Shown piece after piece: positions 51,811 to 60,712 of a stretch of 64,000 nt of DNA. The DNA comes from Ideonella_A intermedia_A (GTDB lineage: Bacteria; Pseudomonadota; Gammaproteobacteria; Burkholderiales; Burkholderiaceae_C). Position 1 is the first letter of the stretch. The number at the start of each line of letters is the position of its first letter. Position numbers and translations under genes: made by a program. Below the pieces are notes generated by a model, which ran no database searches, had not been told where the DNA came from, and worked only from the letters and a program-made list of their open reading frames with translations. Where the stretch lies: contig CALRPU020000011.1 of the NCBI GenBank assembly GCA_943370175.1, positions 59,586 to 123,585 on the forward strand, read 5' to 3'.

Positions 51811-52581
51811 ATGTCGTCACAACGCAAGTCAACCCGCCTGATCGCCAGGTTGGACGTCAAGGGTGAGAACCTGATCAAAGGGGTACACCTCGAAGGGCTC
51901 CGGATCATGGGCGACCCACAGGTATACGCCCGCCGCTATTACGAACAGGGCGCCGATGAGCTCATTTACCTCGACATCGTGGCCAGCCTTTACGGCCGGT
52001 CCAAGCTCGTGGACATCGTGCGCCGAGCGGCACACGACGTGTTCGTGCCCCTGACCGTAGGGGGCGGCGTGCGTTCGGTGGACGACGTGAGTGAACTGCT
52101 GCGTGCTGGTGCAGACAAGGTGGCCATCAACACCGCCGCGGTCAAGCGCCCGACGCTCATCAGCGAGGTGTCCCGACGCTTCGGTTCGCAGTGCATGGTC
52201 TTGTCAATCGAGGCGAAGCGGCAGGCGCCAGGCCGCTGGGAAATTTACATGGACTCCGGCCGCGAAGGCAGCGGCGTTGACGCCGTCGAGTGGGCACAGC
52301 GCGGTGCCGAACTCGGGGCCGGCGAGATTCTGGTGACGTCCATCGACGCGGAGGGCACTCGAAAGGGCTTCGACACAGCGCTGGTGAAGGCGATCTCCGA
52401 CGCTGTCGACGTCCCCGTGATTGCCAGCGGCGGCTTTGGACAGGCATCGGATCTCGGCGCCGTGCACGCTGCCGGCGCCGACGCGATCGCATTCGCCGAC
52501 GCCCTCCACTACAACCGATTTACCTTGCAAGAGCTTCGCCAGATGGCGCGCGAACAGGACATTCAGGTGAGGGACATTTGA
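51811..52581 (+). CDS. HisF paralogue of the amidination module
   Basis: A 256-residue TIM-barrel protein similar to the imidazole-glycerol-phosphate synthase cyclase. It keeps the first catalytic aspartate region (LIARLDVKGENLIKGVHLEGL) and the phosphate loops VGGGVRSVDDVSE and ASGGFGQASDLGAV. At the position of the second catalytic aspartate (Thermotoga Asp130, IDAKR) it reads IEAKR, a Glu. With HisH and the amidotransferase alongside, and no his genes around, it most likely conducts ammonia to the sugar amidotransferase rather than making histidine precursors. It starts 16 bp after the cytidylyltransferase gene. Confidence 0.87.
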   Translation: MSSQRKSTRLIARLDVKGENLIKGVHLEGLRIMGDPQVYARRYYEQGADELIYLDIVASLYGRSKLVDIVRRAAHDVFVPLTVGGGVRSVDDVSELLRAGADKVAINTAAVKRPTLISEVSRRFGSQCMVLSIEAKRQAPGRWEIYMDSGREGSGVDAVEWAQRGAELGAGEILVTSIDAEGTRKGFDTALVKAISDAVDVPVIASGGFGQASDLGAVHAAGADAIAFADALHYNRFTLQELRQMAREQDIQVRDI

Positions 52582-53222
52582 TGACTCATCGAGTCACGAT
52601 CATCGATTACGGGATTGGCAACCTCTACAGCGTTCATCGGGCCGTCGAGGTCAGCGGTGGCAGCGACATCCGGGTCAGCGGCCGAGCGCAGGACATCGCG
52701 GAAGCTGACAAAGTCATTCTGCCTGGCGTAGGGGCATTCGAGGACGGCATGAGTGGCTTGCGCGAGCGCGGACTCGTGCCGCATCTGCTCGCTGCGGCCC
52801 GCTCGGGCAAGCCTTTGCTTGGCATCTGTCTGGGCATGCAATTGCTGGCGACCACCAGCGAAGAGTTCGGTCTGCATGACGGCCTTGGCCTGATTCCTGG
52901 CGAGGTCAAGGCCATCCCGCGGACCAGCGTTGATGGTGAGACTCAGAAAGTGCCGTTCATCGGCTGGTCGCCCTTGGAGCTCAACGCAAGGCATCCGACT
53001 CAGGAAACTTGCCTGGCCCACGCTCATGGCAAGGCCGTGTACCTCGTGCATTCATTTCACCTCGAACCCAACGACCCAGCTCATCTGCTCGCGAGCTACT
53101 CCTTCGGCGGACGATCGATTACAGCAGCCGTCCGTCAGGGCAACGTCACGGGAGTGCAGTTCCACCCGGAGAAAAGTGGCGCGGTCGGTCTGCAGATCAT
53201 GCGGGAGTTCATCGGTGCCTGA
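52581..53222 (+). CDS. HisH paralogue, glutaminase of the amidination module
   Basis: A 213-residue class-I glutamine amidotransferase. The triad is intact: Cys in GICLGMQLLA, His and Glu in VQFHPEKSG; the HisH hallmarks IIDYGIGNLYSVHRAVE, LPGVGAFEDGM and YLVHSFHLEP are present. It releases ammonia from glutamine for the HisF-like partner, with which it shares a TGATG junction. The product would be an acetamidino legionaminic acid derivative when combined with the amidotransferase upstream. Confidence 0.9.
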   Translation: MTHRVTIIDYGIGNLYSVHRAVEVSGGSDIRVSGRAQDIAEADKVILPGVGAFEDGMSGLRERGLVPHLLAAARSGKPLLGICLGMQLLATTSEEFGLHDGLGLIPGEVKAIPRTSVDGETQKVPFIGWSPLELNARHPTQETCLAHAHGKAVYLVHSFHLEPNDPAHLLASYSFGGRSITAAVRQGNVTGVQFHPEKSGAVGLQIMREFIGA

Positions 53223-53240
53223 CGTGAAGGCACGGCTGGC

Positions 53241-54479
53241 TTGAAGTCGAACCTCAACACCGCCGCGGTCTATGTGGTGGCCAATGTGGCCGTCAGTGCC
53301 CTGGGCTTTTTGCGCAATGTTTTGTTCATGCGCAGCCTGGGTCACGGCGATCTCGGCCAAGTGGCGATGCTCCAAACGATCGTCGTGGTCGTCGGTTTCG
53401 CGCAGCTGGGGCTTATCAACGGTGGATATCGGCTGTACGCGGGTGCTGACGCAAGCGCCGGCACCCGCATCAACAACAACGTGATGACCAGCCTTGCAGG
53501 AGCCGGTGCCTTAATGTTGCCGGCCCTGTTCGTGCTCCAGTTCATTGGCGGCCTAAGCATTGCCAACGTCGAGCCAGCTACGCTGCTGGTGGGCACCGCC
53601 ATTGGGGTGCTGACAATGGGGGCGACTTGGTTGAACAACACCTTGATTGCGCAATCTCGGCTTGGCTTGTCGAGTGCAATCAACCTCGGCGCGATGGCCG
53701 TGTCCCTCATGGTGTCCCTGATGCCCGGGCCCACTCCACTGGCCATGCCCTTCCTCGCGCTGCTCCTACAACCGGCATGTGCGGTTGTGTTGACATTGTT
53801 GCTACATGCGCCATCTCGACCTCGTCCAGCGCTGGACACAGCATTGATGCGCACCATCGTCAGTCTGGGTTTCGCGCCTTATTGTGCAGCGATCGTTGCC
53901 TTGACCAACTTTCAGATTGAGCGTTGGTTCATCGTTTCCAACCTCGGAACAGAGCCGATGGGTGTGTATTACCTGATCATCGTCTATTCGACCATCTTCA
54001 CGCTGATACCAATCTCGCTACTTAATCTGTATTTTCCGAGAACCGTTAACGCCTATGAGGCTAGGAATCGACCCCTCTTCGAGTCGCTCACCCGCAAACA
54101 CCTCCTCGCGCTCGTCGCATACCTCATTGCAGCGGTGGCGATGACGCTAGCTCTTCTTCCTTGGACGCTGGAACATCATCTCCCCAACTATAGGGGTCAT
54201 CAACAATTGGTCTACTTGGCACTGCCGGGTCTGATGGCTTACGTGCTCTTCGATAACGTGGCCTTGGTCCTTCAAAGTGCGAAAAAAATGCTCAATCTCT
54301 TCCTGTTCGCCCTGCTGGCACTGTTTCTGAATGTGCTTGCGCTCGCTTGGGCCACGGCGCACGGCGCTTTGACACTTGAACGAGCTGCGACCGTCAAGAG
54401 TGCATCGTTCTTGATCGCAGCCGCCGTCATGGCGGCAGACTTGTTCATCCGCCGCCGGCGCCTGCTGGCGTGGTCTTGA
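53241..54479 (+). CDS. wzx: Wzx-type polysaccharide flippase
   Basis: A 412-residue membrane protein with about 12 transmembrane helices and the MATE/Wzx layout (VYVVANVAVSALGFLRNVLFM, LGQVAMLQTIVVVVGFAQLGL, INGGYRLYAGAD). It should move undecaprenyl-linked repeat units across the inner membrane. The family is divergent in sequence, so assignment rests on topology, the NGGYRLY segment and the neighbouring Wzy. Translation starts at a TTG 18 bases after the HisH stop, with only a weak ribosome-binding site; a later ATG at 53328 would delete the first helix and is unlikely. Confidence 0.85.
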   Translation: MKSNLNTAAVYVVANVAVSALGFLRNVLFMRSLGHGDLGQVAMLQTIVVVVGFAQLGLINGGYRLYAGADASAGTRINNNVMTSLAGAGALMLPALFVLQFIGGLSIANVEPATLLVGTAIGVLTMGATWLNNTLIAQSRLGLSSAINLGAMAVSLMVSLMPGPTPLAMPFLALLLQPACAVVLTLLLHAPSRPRPALDTALMRTIVSLGFAPYCAAIVALTNFQIERWFIVSNLGTEPMGVYYLIIVYSTIFTLIPISLLNLYFPRTVNAYEARNRPLFESLTRKHLLALVAYLIAAVAMTLALLPWTLEHHLPNYRGHQQLVYLALPGLMAYVLFDNVALVLQSAKKMLNLFLFALLALFLNVLALAWATAHGALTLERAATVKSASFLIAAAVMAADLFIRRRRLLAWS

Positions 54480-54497
54480 TCCCGCCGAGCAGTCAAG

Positions 54498-55166
54498 GTG
54501 ACGTACGCCATCAAGCGCATCGCGCGTTATGTCTTTTCGCCGGTTTATTGGGCCGTCAAGAACGCCATCAATCACCATCACGTGGAATCGAACCAAGTGG
54601 CATGGCGCGCGAGGCTCGGCAAGCACGTGATTATCCGAGCGGGCAGTGAGGTAGGCCCGGCGGTGAGCGTCGGCGACTACTCCTACATCAGCGGCCCGCG
54701 TGCTTATGTCGAGGCTGCAACGATTGGCAAGTTCTGCTCCATCGCGCGCCAGACGACAATTGGCGTATCGGGACATGACTACACCAAGGTCACCACCCAC
54801 CCCATGGTGATCGACCCGTTCTACGGCTTCATCGACTTGCCTGTTGCAGAAGCACAGAAGCCGCCGCCGGTGATCGGCCACGACGTCTGGATTGGCATGA
54901 ATTGCGTTATTCATCGTGGTGTCACCATCGGCCACGGTGCAGTGATCGCTTCCGACGCGGTTGTCACTAAAGATGTCGAGCCCTATTCCATCGTTGGCGG
55001 AAATCCTGCTCGCCACCTGCGTTACCGCTTCGCGCCTGACGTGATCGCCGCCTTGCTTGAAATGCAGTGGTGGCACTGGAGCGATGCAGAGCTTCGTCAG
55101 GCCATCGGGGCGTTTGATAACCCTGAGGATTTCATTCAAATGCATCAACGGACGCGCTCCACCTGA
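54498..55166 (+). CDS. CatB-related hexapeptide-repeat O-acetyltransferase
   Basis: A 222-residue left-handed beta-helix acetyltransferase. Repeats such as VIIRAGSEVGPAVSVGDYSYI, VIGHDVWIGMNCVIHRGVTIG and AVIASDAVVTKDVEPYSIVGGNPAR are visible, and the VSGHDYTKV segment carries the likely catalytic His. A short basic N-terminus precedes the helix, and a C-terminal WWHWSDAELR arm follows. It probably O-acetylates a sugar of the repeat unit. Start is a GTG 18 bases after the flippase stop. Confidence 0.85.
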   Translation: MTYAIKRIARYVFSPVYWAVKNAINHHHVESNQVAWRARLGKHVIIRAGSEVGPAVSVGDYSYISGPRAYVEAATIGKFCSIARQTTIGVSGHDYTKVTTHPMVIDPFYGFIDLPVAEAQKPPPVIGHDVWIGMNCVIHRGVTIGHGAVIASDAVVTKDVEPYSIVGGNPARHLRYRFAPDVIAALLEMQWWHWSDAELRQAIGAFDNPEDFIQMHQRTRST

Positions 55167-55189
55167 ACAACGCCCCCGACCCCAAACCC

Positions 55190-56734
55190 ATGCTTTCAAT
55201 CCTTCGATCTCTTGTCGGCTTCAACCCTTACGGGTGGATTCGGAACACTCGCCGGATGCGTCAACTCGCTGGCGACATTGCGCCGGGCACACCGCGTCCG
55301 TCGGGTGCCTTGCGCTGCGGGATCGTCGTTACCCCTTGGCTTGGCACCTCGGTGCCGTGGTTCTCGGTAGGGATTGGGTTGCTGATGGCACGCGACGGGC
55401 ACCAGGTCACCTTCATCCTCGACGACTTCATGTTCGGGCGAAATCGCCTTCGCTACCGTTTCGTGTTGGCCTGCCTTCGAACGGTCCTGGCACAAATCGC
55501 AAGGCGACACACAGTCCTCATCATGAGCGAAGTGGGCGCAAGTCCCCCGCCGGACGCCGCTGCGGCCGCTCAGGTGCGCAACCTTGCGGTACTCAACGCA
55601 GTGTGGGAGTTCCGCGGTGAGATGAAGACCCTGGGACGCGCTGCGTTCACCGATCGATGCGAAAGGCAACTGAGGAACGCACACGCGCCCATCCATGAGA
55701 CCATGAACCAGCAGAGATTCGATCTCTTGTTCATGCCGGGCGGCGTCTGGGGCACCACGGGCATCTGGGCATCGGCTGCGCGCGCCACGCACACTCGCAT
55801 CGGCAGTTTTGACAGCGGTGGGTATGGCACGGCAATGCTCGCAGTGGATGGCATTGCCTGCCAACTCCAGGACATCCCGAAGGCATTTGCCCTTCTGGCC
55901 CAGGAAACCCAGCCGGATCGTTCAGTCGCTCTCGCCCGTGAAGCGGCACTCGCGGAAATGGAACGCCGTCGGACCGGCGTCGACCCGTTCATGTCGCAAG
56001 TTAAGGACAGTGCCGGTGGCGACGACCGCTACAACGGGGCGATTCTCATTGCATTGAACTCGTCGTGGGATTCGGCCGCACTCGGTCTGCACACGGTCTT
56101 TGAGAACAACTCGGCTTGGATCGTTGAGACTGTGCGCTTCTTGCTCGACAACACCGACGTGCCTGTGATCGTTCGCCAACACCCGGCCGAGCGGTTGGAG
56201 ATCGCTCGAACGACTGATGACTATGCTGAACTTCTCAGCAGGCACTTCGGCAGCCACCCAAGGCTTCACTTCATCGCCGCGGGAGACAAGATCAACAGCT
56301 ATGCGCTGATGACGCGGGTCCGGGCACTTGTCGTCTACACGTCAACGATTGGCATCGAAGCGGCTGCCAACGGCAAGCCAGTGATCACGCCATCCAATTC
56401 CTACTATTCGGGCTTGAGGTTTGTCTTTAAAGCGAGTGACCTTGCACAATATCAGGCCCTGCTGCTGGACGCGTCGACTGGTGGCCTGATTGTGTCCGAC
56501 TCGCAGCAAGAGCATGCTTTGGTTTGCTACTACCTGACCCAATGTTGCAACTGGGTTTTTACGCCGTTCAATCCCGCCGACTTTGCCGAGTGGAGTTTGC
56601 TATCCCTGGACAACTGGTCGAGGGACGACAAGGTCAGAAAAATGATTCACGCTCTCAGCGCAAGCGTGCCGATCGCATATCTCAACCATCTGGACCGTGC
56701 CAAGGAGATCCAGGCGCTTCCCCAATCCACCTGA
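55190..56734 (+). CDS. Capsule-biosynthesis-type protein (KpsC/KpsS-like, putative transferase)
   Basis: A 514-residue soluble protein. The C-terminal half carries IVRQHPAERLE, SYALMTRVRALVVYTSTIGIE and AANGKPVITPSNSYYSG, resembling the nucleotide-sugar half of capsule-synthesis (KpsC/KpsS) and related glycosyltransferases. The N-terminal half (VVTPWLGTSVPWFSVGIGLLMARDGHQVTFILD) looks like a GT-B acceptor domain. It could add a nonulosonic acid or Kdo-like residue, but no donor can be deduced. It lies between an acetyltransferase and Wzy genes with gaps of about 20 bases. Confidence 0.7.
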   Translation: MLSILRSLVGFNPYGWIRNTRRMRQLAGDIAPGTPRPSGALRCGIVVTPWLGTSVPWFSVGIGLLMARDGHQVTFILDDFMFGRNRLRYRFVLACLRTVLAQIARRHTVLIMSEVGASPPPDAAAAAQVRNLAVLNAVWEFRGEMKTLGRAAFTDRCERQLRNAHAPIHETMNQQRFDLLFMPGGVWGTTGIWASAARATHTRIGSFDSGGYGTAMLAVDGIACQLQDIPKAFALLAQETQPDRSVALAREAALAEMERRRTGVDPFMSQVKDSAGGDDRYNGAILIALNSSWDSAALGLHTVFENNSAWIVETVRFLLDNTDVPVIVRQHPAERLEIARTTDDYAELLSRHFGSHPRLHFIAAGDKINSYALMTRVRALVVYTSTIGIEAAANGKPVITPSNSYYSGLRFVFKASDLAQYQALLLDASTGGLIVSDSQQEHALVCYYLTQCCNWVFTPFNPADFAEWSLLSLDNWSRDDKVRKMIHALSASVPIAYLNHLDRAKEIQALPQST

Positions 56735-56753
56735 GCATTTCACGGCGGCTTTC

Positions 56754-57992
56754 ATGCTGAACTTTGACCCCCTGGCAGGCGATCCTCATCTATGGAGCCG
56801 CCGGATTGCGTTGGTGCTGGCCATCCTGCTCAGCGGGGGAATGCTCTTGCTGCCCCGAATACCGCTTTTGGCGCTTCTATTCGTCTTCAGCTTGGCCGCC
56901 ACTGGCTGGCGCGGCGTTCCCTTCGCTCGCACTTACAGGATCTGGATGTTGCTGGCAATCGTCTTGGTGGCGGCATTGATACGACCCGGGCCAATCGACG
57001 TGGGGTCTCTGATTGTCCGCTACGCCAATTTTCTTGGTGGGTTGTTCCTGTTGGCGACATACCTTCGGTCGGGATTATTTCGATTGTCGACCGACCTGCT
57101 GGCAATAATGCCGTGGATGGCCGTTCAGGCCATTCTGACCTCCCTGCTTGCGGCGTTCGCTCCGTCACTTTTCCAGATCGTCGCGATGCCCGACGACGGA
57201 TCAATGTTCTCGATTTTTTACGTCTTCAATTACCACGTGCTGATCGAAGATTTCGCCGGACTCCACCGACCCAATGGGTTCTTTTGGGAACCTGGTGTAT
57301 TTCAGTTGTACTTGAACCTGTACCTTTTCTTGGCTTTGTTCGTCTTTCATGCTCGCAAACACATCTGGCTTGCGCTTGTGGCGTTGGTTTGCGTGTACTC
57401 CACGACAGGTGTTGTCATCACAGGACTTCTTCTGCTCACTGCATTGGCTCAACGCTTGTCCAAGGGTCGCATGCGACAGCGGGTCGTCGTCCTTGTCGCG
57501 GCTACGCTCATCGCGCCGGCCATGGGTTTCATCGCATACAAGAACGTCGAAGAAAAGCTCACGGGCGAGACACAGGGCTCTGCGACTATCCGGCAGTACG
57601 ATTTGTTGGTGGGCATGAGCATCGTCGCTCAACATCCTATCCTCGGTATCGGTTTCGACCACGACCGGTACATGGACATTGCGCCCAGCATCACTTCCGC
57701 TCAGGAGCAACTCGGGCTGACTGAAACGCCAGAGCGGTCCACTTCCAATGGCGTCGCTTACCTGGCCTACACTTTGGGATTGCCACTCGCGCTGGCTTTC
57801 CTTTGGGGAATATTCCGGCAAAAGACTTTCCCATACCCATGGCTGTTAGGACTTGTTGTTTTCATGGCAATGCTTGGCGAAGCCCTGATCTTCACCCCGT
57901 TCATCCTGATGATCATCTTCAGCGCCTTCGTAAAGCTGCGGGCCCCGATGTCGCGTCGGCAAGAGCAAAATCCGATGGCCGTGTCAACATGA
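56754..57992 (+). CDS. wzy: Wzy-type O-antigen/capsule polymerase
   Basis: A 412-residue protein with about 11 transmembrane helices and a central periplasmic loop with FNYHVLIEDFAGLHRPNGFFWEPGVFQLYLN, the FWEPG(V/I)-Q pattern typical of many Wzy proteins. A second motif, SIVAQHPILGIGFDHDRYM, occurs near the C-terminus. It should join flipped repeat units. An earlier ATG at 56697 lies within the preceding gene; MLNFDPLAGD, 19 bases after that gene's stop, is preferred. Sequence divergence is normal in this family, so the polymer is unknown. Its stop overlaps the next start (ATGA). Confidence 0.83.
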   Translation: MLNFDPLAGDPHLWSRRIALVLAILLSGGMLLLPRIPLLALLFVFSLAATGWRGVPFARTYRIWMLLAIVLVAALIRPGPIDVGSLIVRYANFLGGLFLLATYLRSGLFRLSTDLLAIMPWMAVQAILTSLLAAFAPSLFQIVAMPDDGSMFSIFYVFNYHVLIEDFAGLHRPNGFFWEPGVFQLYLNLYLFLALFVFHARKHIWLALVALVCVYSTTGVVITGLLLLTALAQRLSKGRMRQRVVVLVAATLIAPAMGFIAYKNVEEKLTGETQGSATIRQYDLLVGMSIVAQHPILGIGFDHDRYMDIAPSITSAQEQLGLTETPERSTSNGVAYLAYTLGLPLALAFLWGIFRQKTFPYPWLLGLVVFMAMLGEALIFTPFILMIIFSAFVKLRAPMSRRQEQNPMAVST

Positions 57993-58618
57993 TGCTTCAC
58001 CTTCGGGTCTACAACTGGGTGTGTGCCAAGATTTTCGGTTTGTTCTGGGGCCACCAGTTTGGGCACTACGGTTCGAATGTACGCGTGATTTCACCCGTGG
58101 CCATCGAAGGCGCTCGCAATATCTACCTCGGTGACAACGTTTTGGTTGCCGCCCAATCATGTCTGGCGGCAGTGCCATTGACCGGCGAAGTACGCCCACG
58201 ACTTGAAATCGGCGCCGGGTCAATGATCGGACGCTTCAATCACATCTACGCCACCGGCGGCATCACGCTCGGTAAACACGTCCTGACTGCCAATAACGTC
58301 TACATCTCCGACAACTTGCACGGTTACCGCAATCCAGACGTTCCCGTCATGCAACAGCCCATCGTCCAAAAGCGACATGTGGTCATCGGTGACGGCACAT
58401 GGATCGGCCAAAACGCCTGTGTGATTGGTGCACGTGTCGGTCGCCATTGCGTGGTGGGCGCGAACGCCGTTGTCACACAGGACGTTCCCGATCACTGTGT
58501 CGTCGTCGGGGCTCCGGCGGTGATCATCCGTCGTTTTGATCCCAGGCTGGGCGCCTGGGTGTCCACTCCCCCTGCTGGCGAATCCATGACGGCATCGACC
58601 AGTGCTTGCGCACCATGA
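57989..58618 (+). CDS. Hexapeptide-repeat acyltransferase (WbbJ/LacA-like)
   Basis: A 209-residue protein of the maltose/galactoside-type acetyltransferase class. A short N-terminal segment leads into hexapeptide coils (NIYLGDNVLVAAQSCLAA, RLEIGAGSMIGRFNHIYATGG, VVIGDGTWIGQNACVIGARVG, HCVVGANAVVTQDVPDHCVVVGAPAVII). YISDNLHGY supplies the likely catalytic His. It probably acetylates a sugar of the O-unit, the second such enzyme in the cluster. ATGA overlaps join it to Wzy upstream and the transferase downstream. Confidence 0.87.
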   Translation: MMLHLRVYNWVCAKIFGLFWGHQFGHYGSNVRVISPVAIEGARNIYLGDNVLVAAQSCLAAVPLTGEVRPRLEIGAGSMIGRFNHIYATGGITLGKHVLTANNVYISDNLHGYRNPDVPVMQQPIVQKRHVVIGDGTWIGQNACVIGARVGRHCVVGANAVVTQDVPDHCVVVGAPAVIIRRFDPRLGAWVSTPPAGESMTASTSACAP

Positions 58619-59601
58619 AGAACATCCTGCTGATCGGCCTCGATTACCACCACTACACCCGCGAGATCATCCGAGAACTGGAAGACCTGGGTCACCACGT
58701 GACCTATCGCGACATCCAACCTCGCGACTTCTTCATGAAGACCTTGCGGATCGTCGCACCTGCGGTTTATCGACGCCGCCTCGACCGAGCGCACCTGGAC
58801 ATCTTGCGCACCGAAGGCGGCAAAGCCTATGACCTGGCTTTGTTCATTCAAGCCCATCAGATGGACCCGAAGACGCTTGAGCGTCTTCGCGCATCCCTGC
58901 CGAACGCGGAGTTTGTCCTCTACAACTGGGACGCCCTGACAAACCACGACTATCGCCCGCAATTGCACTGTTTCGATAGGGTTTACACCTTCGACCCGGA
59001 CGATGCGCGTCAGCTGGGTGTCAACTACCTCCCCCTGTTTTGCATCGCTGCATTCCAGCACTTGGCCCGCCGCGACCAGGAGCGCAAGGCCATCTACTTT
59101 GTTGGCAACATCGTCAGCGTTCAACGGTACGAGGCCGTCCAGGCCTTCAAGGCGTTCTGCGCTCGCGAGCAGATTCAGTTCAACCACTTTCTGGCGTGCA
59201 CGCCGCTGGTGTTGTGGCGCTTGCTGAAGGCTGGCCACCGGCCCTGGGACATTTCACTGCGGCCCATCGACCACGACCGGTTCATCCAGATGATCGAGTC
59301 GTCGGTGGCCGTGTTTGACTTTGCGAACCACAAGCAGTCTGGGTACACCATGCGCATCATGGAAAACCTGTGCGCGGGGAAGAAGATCATTACCTCGAAC
59401 CCGCGCATTGCTTCCGAGGCCTTCTACTCCGAAGATCGCATCCACGTTTTCTCCGGGCTGGACTTCTCTGGGATCGCGGCCTTCCTGCAGCGTCCGCTGC
59501 TCAACGCATCGGAGCGGTTTGAAGTGTTTCACCTGCGCAGCTTCGTTCGGCGTCTGGTCGATGGTCACAACGATGTCCGCTCGGAAGACACCCGACGTTG
59601 A
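58615..59601 (+). CDS. Glycosyltransferase-like protein, CgeB-like
   Basis: A 328-residue soluble protein that starts at an ATG overlapping the preceding stop. Features of a GT-B enzyme are visible: KNILLIGLDYHHYTREIIREL at the N-terminus, YNWDALTNHDYRPQL and FDRVYTFDPDDARQLG in the middle, and KQSGYTMRIMENLCAGKKIITSNPRI near the donor site. The last motif recalls the CgeB-like glycosyltransferase group. Donor and acceptor are unknown. The following gene encodes a distantly similar protein. Confidence 0.68.
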   Translation: MKNILLIGLDYHHYTREIIRELEDLGHHVTYRDIQPRDFFMKTLRIVAPAVYRRRLDRAHLDILRTEGGKAYDLALFIQAHQMDPKTLERLRASLPNAEFVLYNWDALTNHDYRPQLHCFDRVYTFDPDDARQLGVNYLPLFCIAAFQHLARRDQERKAIYFVGNIVSVQRYEAVQAFKAFCAREQIQFNHFLACTPLVLWRLLKAGHRPWDISLRPIDHDRFIQMIESSVAVFDFANHKQSGYTMRIMENLCAGKKIITSNPRIASEAFYSEDRIHVFSGLDFSGIAAFLQRPLLNASERFEVFHLRSFVRRLVDGHNDVRSEDTRR

Positions 59602-59675
59602 GGCGCCGTGCTGACCCGCACCTGTTCGCTCCTCTGACGAGCGACCACTGAACGCTCGACGTCCACCACAGCTGC

Positions 59676-60683
59676 ATGCCGAAGAATCTACTTTTGATCC
59701 TGCCACTCACGTTCTATGGGTTCGGGAAGACGCTGTCGAAGTCGCTTGAAGCGCGGGGCTACGTCGTCCAGATGGACAACGACGAGTTTCCAGCCAATGT
59801 CTGGGGGAAGATCCTTGGCAAGCTCGGCTTGTTCGCCATGCTTCGCCGCATCACCCTCAGGCACTACCAGCAGCGCTATCGGGCCGGATCAGATTCGTTC
59901 GACACCGTCCTGATCGTCAAGGGCCGTGGCGTCGGTCCTGCCCTCATCGACCATCTGCGCAGCCTGTCCCGGCACGTGATTGGCTACAACTTTGACTCCT
60001 TCGGCTTCAATCCTTCCCCGTTGGCTTGGAAGCACGCAGCGAACCGCTATTGCACCTTCGACATCCAGGACGCGCGCGACCATCACCTGCCGCTGGTCCA
60101 TCTGTTCAGCGCGCTGCCGCCAGGCGCTGGCACGTCCAGCAAGCGCATTGATGTTTCGGTACTGATGAAGAACCACTCCCAACGTCTGGCCTACGTGGAC
60201 CAGGTGTTGGGCGCACTGCCGCCTGGCGTGAGTACCCGCATCTTCATCTTCGAGACGAATGCGCTGACGGCAGTGGTGGGCGCATTGCGCAGCCCGCGCT
60301 TGTACCGCAAGTACTGGCGCCACATCCACTTCACGGCCCTGCCCTACGAGCAGTTCCTCGACGCCTTGGGCCAATCGCGAGTCACAGTGGACTTTGCACA
60401 TCCCAGCCAAACAGGCATCACCATCCGCTGCTTTGAGGCCGCGAGCCTCGGCGTGTCAGTCATCACCAACAACCGATACACGCTCGATCATCCATTCTTT
60501 TCCAGCGGGGCGGCTGCGCATGTGCCGCTGGGGGCGGAGCCAGAGTCGTTTCGCGACGCCATCGAGCGATTGCTGACGCAGGCTCCTGCACTCCAGGCGC
60601 GCGGCGTGGATGATTTTCTGAATGAATTGCTGATGGACAGCGACCATCACGCCCCGACAGGGCTGGACGCTGCCCAGTCATGA
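59676..60683 (+). CDS. Glycosyltransferase-like protein, related to the preceding one
   Basis: A 335-residue protein with the same overall plan as its neighbour: KNLLLILPLTFYGFGKTLSKSL at the N-terminus, GYNFDSFGFNP and FDIQDARDHHLPL in the middle, and a late QTGITIRCFEAASLGVSVITNN motif aligning with the neighbour's SGYTMRIMENLCAGKKIIT. Overall identity looks low, suggesting an old duplication or convergent use of a fold. A 74-bp gap separates the two genes. Function as a glycosyltransferase is inferred from the fold-like motifs and the cluster. Confidence 0.65.
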   Translation: MPKNLLLILPLTFYGFGKTLSKSLEARGYVVQMDNDEFPANVWGKILGKLGLFAMLRRITLRHYQQRYRAGSDSFDTVLIVKGRGVGPALIDHLRSLSRHVIGYNFDSFGFNPSPLAWKHAANRYCTFDIQDARDHHLPLVHLFSALPPGAGTSSKRIDVSVLMKNHSQRLAYVDQVLGALPPGVSTRIFIFETNALTAVVGALRSPRLYRKYWRHIHFTALPYEQFLDALGQSRVTVDFAHPSQTGITIRCFEAASLGVSVITNNRYTLDHPFFSSGAAAHVPLGAEPESFRDAIERLLTQAPALQARGVDDFLNELLMDSDHHAPTGLDAAQS

Positions 60684-60712
60684 GGTTTCAACCAACACAG
60701 GAAGAGGGAGCC

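Noticed and set aside
51811..53222. Histidine biosynthesis genes hisF and hisH
   Set aside because: No other his genes are present, HisF has a changed catalytic residue, and both directly follow a sugar amidotransferase gene.
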